Source: Holophagaceae bacterium
GTDB lineage: Bacteria; Acidobacteriota; Holophagae; Holophagales; Holophagaceae
Length of the DNA: 38,346 nt
Assembly (NCBI GenBank): GCA_025353305.1
Contig: JANXQX010000161.1
Location: 1-38,346 of the forward strand
Direction: 5' to 3'
The first letter of the stretch is position 1. The number at the start of each line of letters is the position of its first letter. Shown piece after piece: positions 24,085 through 32,138 of this stretch. The translations under genes and the position numbers were made by a program. The notes beneath the pieces were generated by a model. That model was not told the origin of the DNA and ran no database searches. It saw only the letters and a program-made list of their open reading frames with translations.

Positions 24085-25268
24085 CGCCTCACCTTCGCGG
24101 TCCATGTCGCTTTGATGGTCTGGAATTTCCGAAGTTGTTCCTCTTTCACAGGTCCAATCTTCGTTCCATCGAGGCCCGTGAGGCCCGATACCAGCGTATC
24201 GGCGATGATCACCGCCCAATTGCTTTGCAGGGTCGTGCCCATGGCCAAGGCAAAGTCGGACTCCACTTTGGCTTCGTAGAGTTCAATGAGATTTCCGGTC
24301 CGGACCTCGATTCTCAGCACATCGCCGACCAGGTTTCCCCGCACGGTGCCTTTCACCGCCTTCCCTGAAGCATTGGTCATCCGTGCTTCACCAAAGACAG
24401 AGCGCATGTTTTGGCCCAGGATCCATTCCCCCCTGGAAGTCCATGGGGTTTTGGTGTGTTCATATCGCACCGTTACGTCCCAGGTCCCGACCACATTGCC
24501 CCTCACCCCCAGCATCACGTCGGCGTTGGCGGCTGAATCCTTTCCGATTTTTCCCATCCCGGCGATTTCTTCCCTGAGCGAACCCACCAGGACTTGCAAA
24601 CCCTCACGATTCTCGATCCGGACTTCGCCGATTTCGCCACGATCCGCAAGGGAATTGAGATACACCTCATAGCTCTTGCACACATCCGCCAGTTCCCGGC
24701 CCAGCCTTGCCTTTTCATTTGAACCGGGTGCCCGGCTGAGGTTCTCCTGGAGCCGCCGGGCGTAATTGTAGAGCGCCTGGAAGCCCGTTCCCCAAGCCTG
24801 CTGTTCACACCGGTTCCGGCCCACAAATTCAGTCCACACATCGCCTTCCCAGGCCCACCAATCCTGGTCCTGATGCGTGAACTCATGCAGCACCGTGGTG
24901 GACCAATCCAGAAGGGCTTTTCGATCGGGCTTCCCATTCAGATTGGTGGGGAAGATCTGATCCAGCGCATTTTTATTGAACAGGGTGCGCTTGGTTCCCA
25001 CCTTGGTGTCGGCTTGGGCATTCTTGCTGGGGGTGCCAAACGAAATGTCCTTGTTCTTGTTTCTATATTCCGCATCCAGGCGTAGAGCTTCGGTTTCATG
25101 CCCCATATCCTTGAGGCAACCCACCAGCTCCTTTATGGCGAGCGACTCCCTGCTTGCCGTTGGGACCTGGGCCGTGGCTGAAGCGATTGCAAACATGGCG
25201 GCGGTTGGAATCACGATCCGTTTGCTCAGATTGGCCCGCGCTGATTGAAGGCGGAATCGTCCGCTCAT
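24081..25268 (-). CDS. secreted HExxHxxQ gluzincin-like protein
   Basis: The 395-residue protein has a signal peptide (RIVIPTAAMFAIASATAQ). Its putative zinc site is TVLHEFTHQDQ with His128, Glu129, His132 and Gln135, followed by CEQQAW (Glu155, Trp159) as a candidate third ligand. This is a gluzincin-like pattern, and it is shared with the genes at 14404 and 32139. A long helical segment follows and then a C-terminal beta-rich domain with VVGTWDVTVRYEHTKTPW and RGNLVGDVLRIEVRTGNLI, like a lipocalin or carbohydrate-binding fold. ATG 25268 follows GAAGGAG. The downstream gene overlaps by ATGA. A peptidase role is inferred from the motif; the family is not one I can name. Confidence 0.82.
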   Translation of the reverse strand: MSGRFRLQSARANLSKRIVIPTAAMFAIASATAQVPTASRESLAIKELVGCLKDMGHETEALRLDAEYRNKNKDISFGTPSKNAQADTKVGTKRTLFNKNALDQIFPTNLNGKPDRKALLDWSTTVLHEFTHQDQDWWAWEGDVWTEFVGRNRCEQQAWGTGFQALYNYARRLQENLSRAPGSNEKARLGRELADVCKSYEVYLNSLADRGEIGEVRIENREGLQVLVGSLREEIAGMGKIGKDSAANADVMLGVRGNVVGTWDVTVRYEHTKTPWTSRGEWILGQNMRSVFGEARMTNASGKAVKGTVRGNLVGDVLRIEVRTGNLIELYEAKVESDFALAMGTTLQSNWAVIIADTLVSGLTGLDGTKIGPVKEEQLRKFQTIKATWTAKVRR

Positions 25269-25383
25269 ATACGCTCCTTCGATGAAAATGCCTGGCCCTG
25301 ATATTTCGCCTTCAGAGTATGGGCACTCTCAAAGTTGAAGCAACACCAACGATCTCCATACCCCGGTCCTCCATTGAGCCTAG

Positions 25384-25403
25384 CCCAGGGTCCGGATCCT
25401 GGG
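25384..25403. repeat. 20-bp near-perfect palindrome upstream of the HExxH gene
   Basis: CCCAGGGTCCGGATCCTGGG reads the same on both strands except for one pair (G against T). It lies about 115 bases upstream of the HExxH gene start at 25268 and 97 bases downstream of the M20 pseudogene. It has no loop and no T-tract, so it is not a terminator; an operator for a dimeric regulator is the natural guess. The palindrome is seen directly; the role is inferred. Confidence 0.55.
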
Positions 25404-25499
25404 TCAGTCAAAATGGCACAACTGGAATCTCTGCCCGAAGCAGCAAGCCTCAAGAACCAAGCCTGGCGGCACTCCTGTGTTCCTCAATTATTAATAACT

Positions 25500-26656
25500 T
25501 TACTTGGCCAGTTCCCTGATCAGCAGTTCAAAAGCCCGCAAGCCCTCGTAGTAGTTTGTTTCCCGGATGCGCTCGTCCTGGCCGTGGGCCCGGACATCGT
25601 CCTGGTCGATGGGCACGCCGGAGATCCCATAGGTGGGGATGCCCGCTATCCGAAGCTTCGCGCCATCGGTGCCGCCGGTCTCCATGGCCGGGATCACCGG
25701 GCAGCCGGACCACACCATCAACGTGGTCTTCTCCAGGGCCGTCATGAGGTCCTGCCGCAAAGGCGAGGCCAGGTTCTTCTGGGGTGTTCCCTCCATTGTC
25801 ACTTTGACGCGCGGGTCGTTCACCAGGGACTCGAGCCTGGCTTTCACGGCCAGGATGTCTTCACCCGGCAGCAGGCGGCAATTCACGTTGGCCTTGGCCG
25901 TTTGCGGCAGGGCATTGGAAGCGTGGCCACCGCTGACCAGGGTCGCCACGGCGGTGGTGCGCATCTGGGCGTTCCAATAGGGATCTTCTGAAAGACGCTC
26001 AACCCCAGCCCTCCACGGAGTGGAATCCGGGGGACTCTGCACCAGCGCCGACATGTCCATGCCGAGCGGGCCTCCTTCAATCTTGGACATGCGGGCAAAG
26101 AAGGCGCGAGTGGTCTCGTTGAGGTCCACCGGGAAGGTGTAATCGGCGATGCGTGCGATTCCTGCGGCAACGGCATGGATGGGATTGGCCTTCCGGGGTA
26201 GGGAACTGTGGCCGCCGGAATCCTTGGCCTCCAGCGTGAACGTGTAGAACGCCTTTTCGCAGGTCTGGAAGGCGCGAAAACGGGGCAGGCCCTTGGTGGC
26301 CACGGGTCCGCCGCCATCGCCGTTGAGGCAGTATTCGGCCTCGATGAGATCCCGCCGATGCGCGAGCAGCCATTCGATGCCGTTGTAGAAGGTGGAACCC
26401 TCTTCGCCCGTGGTGAGGGCGAGGATCAGATCCTGGCTTCGGGTCCCACAATTTGGATATCCGCCGCGGGAAAGCCCGCATTGAGCAGCCGTTTCGCCAT
26501 GGCCTTGGCGGCGGGGGTGGTGTCGCCATGCTCGCCGGTGGTATCCATGGAGATGAGTTCCGAAAGGATCTCCTTCGCCAGTTGCTGGTGCACATCCGGC
26601 GCCTGGGCTAGCAGCGTGAGGGCGGGCAGGGCCAAGAGCAGGCAGAGGGTCTTCAT
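25500..26656 (-). pseudogene. M20-family metallopeptidase, deleted through its zinc-binding segment
   Basis: The 5' part (ATG 26656 to about 26430) encodes a signal peptide (MKTLCLLLALPALTLLAQA) and the start of an M20 peptidase, ending LLNAGFPAADIQIVGPEARI and then TGA 26428-26426. The 3' part is open in another frame to 25500 and contains LILALTTGEEGSTFYNGIEW, CLNGDGGG, KDSGGHSSLP and YGISGVPIDQDDVRAHGQDERI, the C-terminal two-thirds of the same enzyme. Family members have about 75-80 residues between these parts, including the HLDVV and GxxDDK motifs that hold the zinc ligands. Those are absent, so both a deletion and a frame change have occurred near 26430. The remaining sequence looks well kept, so the loss seems recent. 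It is beside, and on the opposite strand from, the hydroxylase operon. Confidence 0.82.
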
Positions 26657-26868
26657 GGAGGACTCCGGAACGAATAAGCCAGTGTCCCATGGTGGCCTCA
26701 GGCCGGCCTGTTTCTGCGTTCCTTATCCATGGATTTCAGCGAGCAAATAGACGGGAGCTACAAGTACCTGCGGGATCGGCGACCAGCCACGCTTGCCATC
26801 CACTTGACAAGGCAGTGTCCCGGGAGGAGCGTGGATGCGGATCCAGCAGAGGTTCTCAGAGGTGTTTC

Positions 26869-27345
26869 ATGGTGCGAAGCCTCTCTTTCACGCTCAACGG
26901 TAAGGCCGTGAAGGTCGACGCCGATGAAGGCCGCATGTTGCTGTGGGTGTTGCGCAGCGACCTGGGGCTCACGGGCACCAAGTACGGCTGCGGCCAGGGC
27001 CAGTGCGGCGCCTGCACGGTGCTGGTGGACGGCCAGCCCGTGCGCAGCTGCTCCACGAGCCTGAAGGCGGTCGCGGGGCGCAAGGTCACCACCATTGAAG
27101 GACTTGAGCGCAAGGACGGACTGCATCCCGTGCAGCAGGCCTTCATGAAGCACCACGCCTTCCAATGCGGCTACTGCACTTCCGGGATGATCCTCGCCTC
27201 GGCGGCCTTGCTGGAGGGCAAGCCGAAACCCACCCGCGAGGACGTTGCCCATCATCTGGAGGGCCACCTGTGCCGATGCGGCTCGCATCCGCGGATCCTC
27301 GACGCCGTGATGGACGCGGCCACCGGCAAGGGAGGAGGCAAATGA
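26869..27345 (+). CDS. small [2Fe-2S] subunit of a molybdenum hydroxylase (isoquinoline 1-oxidoreductase alpha type)
   Basis: The 158-residue protein has the plant-type cluster motif CGQGQCGACTVLVDG (Cys41, 46, 49, with Cys61) and the C-terminal four-helix cluster motif QCGYCTSGM with LCRCG (Cys100, 103, 135 and 137). These two [2Fe-2S] centres carry electrons away from the molybdenum site of the partner subunit. ATG 26869 has AGAGG upstream; the frame is open further back but the added residues match nothing. It overlaps the next gene by ATGA (27342). No FAD subunit is encoded beside it, which fits the two-subunit Ior type; the electron acceptor is probably a cytochrome or quinone partner encoded elsewhere. 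Confidence 0.93.
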   Translation: MVRSLSFTLNGKAVKVDADEGRMLLWVLRSDLGLTGTKYGCGQGQCGACTVLVDGQPVRSCSTSLKAVAGRKVTTIEGLERKDGLHPVQQAFMKHHAFQCGYCTSGMILASAALLEGKPKPTREDVAHHLEGHLCRCGSHPRILDAVMDAATGKGGGK

Positions 27346-29456
27346 AACGCCGCGACTTCCTCCAGGGAACCGGCATCACGGGCCTGGTGCTTTTCTTTTC
27401 TGCCGATCAGGGGTTCGCCCAGGAACGCGATCGCCCCGATCGCCCCAATGCCCGGCCAGGCTACCCCTCGGACTTCAACGCCTATCTGTGCATCGCGCCT
27501 GATGGCCGCGTCACATGCCTGGTGGGAAAGGTGGAACTGGGGCAGGGCAGCATGACCGCCCTGGCCATGCTGCTGGCCGAAGAGCTGGATGTGGCCCTGG
27601 AGCAGGTGGACATGGTCATGGGCGACACGGACCTGTGCCCCTGGGACATGGGCACCTTCGGTTCCTTGAGCATCTGGCAGTTCGGACCCGTGCTGCGGGG
27701 CGCCGGTGCCGAAGCTCGTGCCGTGCTCGTGCAGATGGCCTCGGAACGGTTGAAAATTCCTGTCGAGCAACTCGTGGTGGTGAAAGGCATCGTCTCCAGG
27801 AAGGGCGACACCTCGATGCATGTCAGCTACGGAGAACTGGTGGCGGGCAAGAAGATCGAGCGGCATTTGGAAAAGGTCGCGCCCAAGCCCGTGTCGGCCT
27901 TCAAGCTGGTGGGCCGGGATACGGCACGCAAGGACGCGCGCGAGAAAGTGACTGGGAAGGCGATGTACGCCGCCGACATGAAGCTGCCTGGTCTACTGCA
28001 TGCTCGGGTGCTGCGGGCGCCGGTCCATGGCGCGGCCCTGGAATCCGTGGACACGAGCGCAGCCGAGGCAATGGCCGGCGTTAAGGTGGTCCGCGACAAG
28101 GAACTGGTGGCGCTGCTCCATGCCCGTCCCGACGGCGCCGCGGAGGCACTGTCGAAGGTGAAAGCCAAATGGAAGAATCCCGTTTCCGATCTGGACCACA
28201 ACAACATCTTCGAACACCTGCCCAAGACCGCGCCGAAGGCCCGGAGCCTGGCGGCCATGGGCGACCTGGCCGCGGGTGAGAAAGCCGCGGCCCAGGTCGT
28301 GGAAGCCACCTACACCAACGCCTACGTCGCTCACGCCCCCATCGAGACCCACGCGGCCCTGGCCGCCTGGGAGGGCGATAAGGTCACCGTGTGGGCCAGC
28401 ACCCAGGCTCCCTTCATGGTGAAATCCCAGGTGGCCGAAGCTTTGGGTCTCGCGACCCAACAGGTGCGGATCATCACGCCCTACGTGGGCGGCGGCTTTG
28501 GCGGCAAGAGCGGCGGCCCCCAGGCCGTGACCGCCGCCCGGCTGGCCCGGCTGGCAGGCGCGCCCGTACTGGTGCAATGGGACCGCGAGGAGGAATTCTT
28601 CCACGATACCTTCCGTCCCGCCGCGGTGATCAAGCTTCGGTCGGGTGCCACCCGTGAGGGGAAGATCACTGCTTGGAACTGCAACGTCGTGGGCGCGGGG
28701 GACCGCGAAGCCGTGACCTTCTACGCGGTTCCCAACCAGCGCACTTTGAGTGCGGGAAGCTGGCAGGGAGGTAATCCGAAGGACATGCATCCCTTCGCCG
28801 TGGGTCCCTGGCGGGCGCCCTCGGCCAACAGCAACAACTTCGCCCACGAAAGCCACGTGGACAGCCTCGCTGCGAAGCTGGGGATGGATCCCGTGGCCTT
28901 CCGCCTGCTGAATCTTGAAGAACCCCGCATGCTCCGCGTGTTAACGGAAGCCGCGAAGCGCTTCGGTTGGGTGGCGAAGCCCGCTCCCAGCGGGCGCGGC
29001 GTCGGCGTAGCCTGCGGCCACTACCGCGGTACCTACGTGGCCGCCATGGCGGAGGTGGCGGTGGACCGCGCCTCAGGCCAGGTGCAGGTCAAGCGCATCA
29101 CCCTGGTGCAGGACATGGGCGTGGTGGTGAATCCCGACGGCGCGCGGCAGCAGGCCGAAGGGAGCCTCATCATGGGACTCGGCTACGCCCTCACCGAAGA
29201 GATTCCGTTCAAAGGCGGCGATGTATTGGCGAAGAATTTCGACACGTACGAAATCCCACGCTTTTCCTGGGTGCCCAAGCTCGACATCACCCTCATCGAC
29301 AATCCGCAGGTCCCCGCGCAGGGCGGCGGCGAGCCCCCGATCATCATCGTGGGTGCGCTGCTGGCCAACGCCATCCACGATGCCACAGGCGCACGACTCA
29401 CCCACCTGCCCATGAACCCAGTAAGCGTGAAGGCGGCTCTGAAAGCGAAGGGATAG
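27342..29456 (+). CDS. molybdenum hydroxylase large subunit (isoquinoline 1-oxidoreductase beta type), Tat-exported
   Basis: The 704-residue protein begins MKRRDFLQGTGITGLVLFF, a twin-arginine (RRDFL) Tat signal, so the complex is assembled in the cytoplasm and exported folded. It contains KVELGQGSMTALAMLLAEEL, GKAMYAADMKLPGLLHARVLRAP, a cofactor loop YVGGGFGGKSGG and the C-terminal QGGGEPPIIIVGAL with the likely catalytic Glu664. Members hydroxylate N-heterocycles or aldehydes using water-derived oxygen at a Mo-cytosine-dinucleotide centre; the substrate here is unknown. The overlap with the Fe-S subunit ensures equal translation. Neither MCD synthesis (MocA-like) nor XdhC-type maturation genes lie in this window, so these must be elsewhere. 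Confidence 0.93.
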   Translation: MKRRDFLQGTGITGLVLFFSADQGFAQERDRPDRPNARPGYPSDFNAYLCIAPDGRVTCLVGKVELGQGSMTALAMLLAEELDVALEQVDMVMGDTDLCPWDMGTFGSLSIWQFGPVLRGAGAEARAVLVQMASERLKIPVEQLVVVKGIVSRKGDTSMHVSYGELVAGKKIERHLEKVAPKPVSAFKLVGRDTARKDAREKVTGKAMYAADMKLPGLLHARVLRAPVHGAALESVDTSAAEAMAGVKVVRDKELVALLHARPDGAAEALSKVKAKWKNPVSDLDHNNIFEHLPKTAPKARSLAAMGDLAAGEKAAAQVVEATYTNAYVAHAPIETHAALAAWEGDKVTVWASTQAPFMVKSQVAEALGLATQQVRIITPYVGGGFGGKSGGPQAVTAARLARLAGAPVLVQWDREEEFFHDTFRPAAVIKLRSGATREGKITAWNCNVVGAGDREAVTFYAVPNQRTLSAGSWQGGNPKDMHPFAVGPWRAPSANSNNFAHESHVDSLAAKLGMDPVAFRLLNLEEPRMLRVLTEAAKRFGWVAKPAPSGRGVGVACGHYRGTYVAAMAEVAVDRASGQVQVKRITLVQDMGVVVNPDGARQQAEGSLIMGLGYALTEEIPFKGGDVLAKNFDTYEIPRFSWVPKLDITLIDNPQVPAQGGGEPPIIIVGALLANAIHDATGARLTHLPMNPVSVKAALKAKG

Positions 29457-29528
29457 ACTGACGACATCACACCTGACGAGCCCAGCGCATTTTCCTGGCT
29501 AGTCTGGTGGAGTTCCCTAGGAGTCCCC

Positions 29529-30581
29529 ATGCCCTTTCTGTTGCCCTTGTTGCTCGCCCTCGGTATGGATGCGTCGGCCCAATCCGCTCCGGCGGCAAAG
29601 CCCAAAATCGCCACGACGCCATCAACCAAGCTCGCCGTCCTGCGCACGCTTCCGATCGGTGGCGACGGAGGCTGGGACTATGTGACCTTGGATTCCCAGG
29701 CGAAGCGCATCTATCTGCCGCGCTCGACCCGGGTGATGGTGCTCGATCTCGAAGGCAAGCAGGTCGGCGAGATTCCCAACACCGCAGGTGTTCATGGCGT
29801 GGCCGTCGCTCGTGATCTGGACCGGGGCTACACCAGCAACGGCCGCGCGAACACCATGACAGCCTTCAAACTCTCCACCCTCGAAGTGATCAAGGAAGTG
29901 AAGACCACGGGGGAGAACCCTGATGCCATCCTCTATGATCCCGCCACCAAGCAGGTCTTCACTTTCAACGGTCGAGGCAAGAACGCGACTGTCTTCAATG
30001 CGGAAACCTTGGATGTGGCTGGAACCATTCCCATGGGCGGCAAGCCCGAGTTCGCGGCCACCGATGGCAAAGGCCGCGTCTTTGTGAACGTGGAAGATAC
30101 CCACGAACTGCTGGCAATTGACGCCAGGAACTTGAGAGTCCTTTCGCGCTGGTCCTTGAAGCCGCTGGAAGAACCCTCAGGTCTGGCCATCGATGCGGCG
30201 CATCAGCGCCTGTTCGCGGTGGGCCGCAACAAGCTCATGGCCATCGTGGATGCAGCCAGTGGGAAAGTCCTGACGACCCTGCCCATCGGCGAAGGCTGCG
30301 ATGGCGTGGCCTTCGATCCGGGCACGGGATGCGCTTACGCTTCCAATGGCGAAGGGTCGCTCACGATCGTGCGAAACGATGGGAAGGACCATTTTGCCGT
30401 TGCAGGCACCATCCCCACCCGGAAGGCTGCCAGGACTCTCGCCGTGGATGAGAAGACGCACCTGCTCTACCTCCCCACCGCTGTGTTCGGCCCGGCCCCG
30501 GAAGTCCAGCCTGGCCAGCGTTCGCGCCCACCGATGCTGCCGGAAAGTTTCCAGATCGTGGTAGTCGGAGAAATACGCTGA
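29529..30581 (+). CDS. secreted YVTN-type beta-propeller protein
   Basis: The 350-residue product has a short signal peptide (MPFLLPLLLALGMDASA) and then repeated 40-residue blades, each with a DxxxxxVYVTNxxxxxVxVxD-like core (DRGYTSNGRANTMTAF, KQVFTFNGRGKNATVF, QRLFAVGRNKLMAI, CAYASNGEGSLTIV). These form a surface or periplasmic propeller. I see no Cys-His heme or metal motif. AGGAG precedes ATG 29529. It starts 72 bases after the molybdenum hydroxylase large subunit on the same strand and may be co-transcribed; a periplasmic partner or electron-transfer adaptor for that complex is possible, but this is inference. Its TGA ends one base before the convergent gene's stop. Confidence 0.88.
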   Translation: MPFLLPLLLALGMDASAQSAPAAKPKIATTPSTKLAVLRTLPIGGDGGWDYVTLDSQAKRIYLPRSTRVMVLDLEGKQVGEIPNTAGVHGVAVARDLDRGYTSNGRANTMTAFKLSTLEVIKEVKTTGENPDAILYDPATKQVFTFNGRGKNATVFNAETLDVAGTIPMGGKPEFAATDGKGRVFVNVEDTHELLAIDARNLRVLSRWSLKPLEEPSGLAIDAAHQRLFAVGRNKLMAIVDAASGKVLTTLPIGEGCDGVAFDPGTGCAYASNGEGSLTIVRNDGKDHFAVAGTIPTRKAARTLAVDEKTHLLYLPTAVFGPAPEVQPGQRSRPPMLPESFQIVVVGEIR

Positions 30582-30582
30582 C

Positions 30583-31305
30583 TCAGCCCGGCTTGAAATA
30601 CTTTTTGTCTTCCCAGGAGTTGCGGACGAAGGCCAGGATTGCGCAGGAAATGTCCTCTACGCCATGCCGCTCGTTGTTGAAAGTCGCGTCATAGAATTGG
30701 GGATCGGCCACGTTCTCGCCCAGGCAATGGTTCACGAACTTTTCCCGGCGCTCCTCGTTCTCCGTCACCTCGGCTTCTGCCTCCGTGTGGCTCAGCCCCA
30801 TACGCCGGGCGTAGGTGGAGACCCGCCATTCATGGCTCCCGATCAATCGGAAGTGGAAGCAGTTTGGAAAGCCCTTGCATAAGATGGCTGCCCCTCTTCC
30901 CACCATGATCGAGTTGCCCAGCTTCGCAATTTCGACAAGGTAGTGCGCTACCTTGTCGAAGGCCAGATCATGGGTCACGAGCCCAGGTGAATGCAGGCCG
31001 AACGTCTCGATGACCCGGGACATGTCCCCCAGCCGCTTCAGCAGGCTTAATGAGATGCCCTCTTCCTTGGCCACCAACTCGATCAGGGACTTGTCGAGGA
31101 TGTTCCAATGTTCCCCGGAGGCGGCCTCAAAGAGGGTTTTCAGGCGTTCTGCGAGCGGGTAGGCCTGGCAACCGAATTGGCGGGACAGAGTGATACCGGG
31201 GCGGAGCTTGATTTCTGAAGGCGAAATGTGCCGCTCCTGGATCTTCATCCAGCCATCGAACCTTCGCTCAATGTCTGGCGTCAAGGATGGAAGTGGCCTT
31301 GTCAT
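30583..31305 (-). CDS. cytidylate-kinase-like family protein
   Basis: The 240-residue cytoplasmic protein matches the Cytidylate_kin2-type group: ITLSRQFGCQAYPLAERL near 38-55, then NSIMVGRGAAILCKGFPNCFHFRLIGS near 128-155, EWRVSTYARRMGLSHTEAEAEVTENEERREKFVNH near 158-190, with DPQFYDATFNNE close to the end. The usual P-loop GxGGxGK is replaced by SRQFGCQAY, as is normal in this group, so phosphoryl transfer is unproven. The role is unknown. ATG 31305 follows GGGAGG at ideal spacing. It is convergent with the propeller gene, stop codons one base apart. Confidence 0.85.
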   Translation of the reverse strand: MTRPLPSLTPDIERRFDGWMKIQERHISPSEIKLRPGITLSRQFGCQAYPLAERLKTLFEAASGEHWNILDKSLIELVAKEEGISLSLLKRLGDMSRVIETFGLHSPGLVTHDLAFDKVAHYLVEIAKLGNSIMVGRGAAILCKGFPNCFHFRLIGSHEWRVSTYARRMGLSHTEAEAEVTENEERREKFVNHCLGENVADPQFYDATFNNERHGVEDISCAILAFVRNSWEDKKYFKPG

Positions 31306-31514
31306 GACAACCTCCCGGATCAGGATTTCAGCAGGAGCAACCGACGGAAGTGTACGTTCCCCCCGCCTATCCGCAATGTATACCCGAGGTCGGTTTTCCG
31401 TTGCAGATCAGTTGAGGCGGCAATTCCTAGCGCAGCGTTGTTTGGAAACGATCGGACTCAGTGGTTCAGTTGATCATTTTTCAACCGCCTGGGCCTGTCA
31501 GGCTAGTTTTATAT

Positions 31515-31542
31515 GGAGAAACCCCCTTGCGGGGGTTTCTCC
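31515..31542 (-). terminator. 12-bp GC-rich hairpin terminator after the gene at 31559
   Basis: GGAGAAACCCCC (31515-31526) and GGGGGTTTCTCC (31531-31542) form a perfect 12-bp stem with a 4-base loop, GCAA (GNRA) when read on the minus strand. It starts 17 bases beyond the stop of the minus-strand gene 31559-31981. The tail on the minus strand is only ATATAAAAC, a weak T-tract, so termination efficiency is uncertain. Confidence 0.75.
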
Positions 31543-31558
31543 ATGGTCGGGATGGCAC

Positions 31559-31981
31559 CTAGCGTCTGCCTCTGGATCTCGTGCCTTCCTGGCCATAAGA
31601 AATGATCGGGGCGGGAAAATGGCTCCGGTGCTCGAACCGTTCGAACCTATGGTTCCTGCCGTAGTAATGGACCGGGTAGGGTTCATCCTCGCAATAAAAA
31701 GGCTGCAGGGGAGCGGGGTAGTAGCGGTTCCGAATCGGATAACTCCGATAGTCGTAGTCGTAATCGTAGACTGGATTGTTCCTGGTTTCGATGACGACAG
31801 GAGGCAGAACCCGGGTCACGCGGTCGAGGGTCCTTATGACTTGTCGGGGAGAGGGAAGGATGCCCAAGGGGTCCAGGATTTTGGGGAGGCGGTCTCCTCC
31901 TCTGTGCTGCGCGCTGAGTGTCATTCCTCCCGCCAGGACCATGATCAGCATGATGGCGAGGTGTTTGAATGGGGTTCGCAT
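31559..31981 (-). CDS. small secreted Tyr/Arg-rich protein
   Basis: The 140-residue product starts MRTPFKHLAIMLIMVLAGGMTLSAQ, a typical signal peptide, with GAAGGAG six bases ahead of ATG 31981. The mature part has RTLDRVTRVLPPVV, then a Tyr/Asp and Arg-rich stretch (VYDYDYDYRSYPIRNRYYP) and ends with HRFERFEHRSHFPAP and a basic tail. It looks like an exported, partly disordered envelope-associated or nucleic-acid- or polysaccharide-binding protein. I know no family. A hairpin terminator follows at 31515-31542, so it is probably monocistronic. Confidence 0.75.
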   Translation of the reverse strand: MRTPFKHLAIMLIMVLAGGMTLSAQHRGGDRLPKILDPLGILPSPRQVIRTLDRVTRVLPPVVIETRNNPVYDYDYDYRSYPIRNRYYPAPLQPFYCEDEPYPVHYYGRNHRFERFEHRSHFPAPIISYGQEGTRSRGRR

Positions 31982-32138
31982 GTGAATCTCCTTCGAGGGG
32001 AAAGACACATGGATCGTGCCAACGAGCAAGTCGTTTCAATTCAACATGAACCGATGAGCATGCTGAATCAAGGCCGTTGCGAAATGAGCAAGCCGAGAGC
32101 GCCGTGTAGCAAAATGAGACTCGTGCCTGCGAGGCAGT

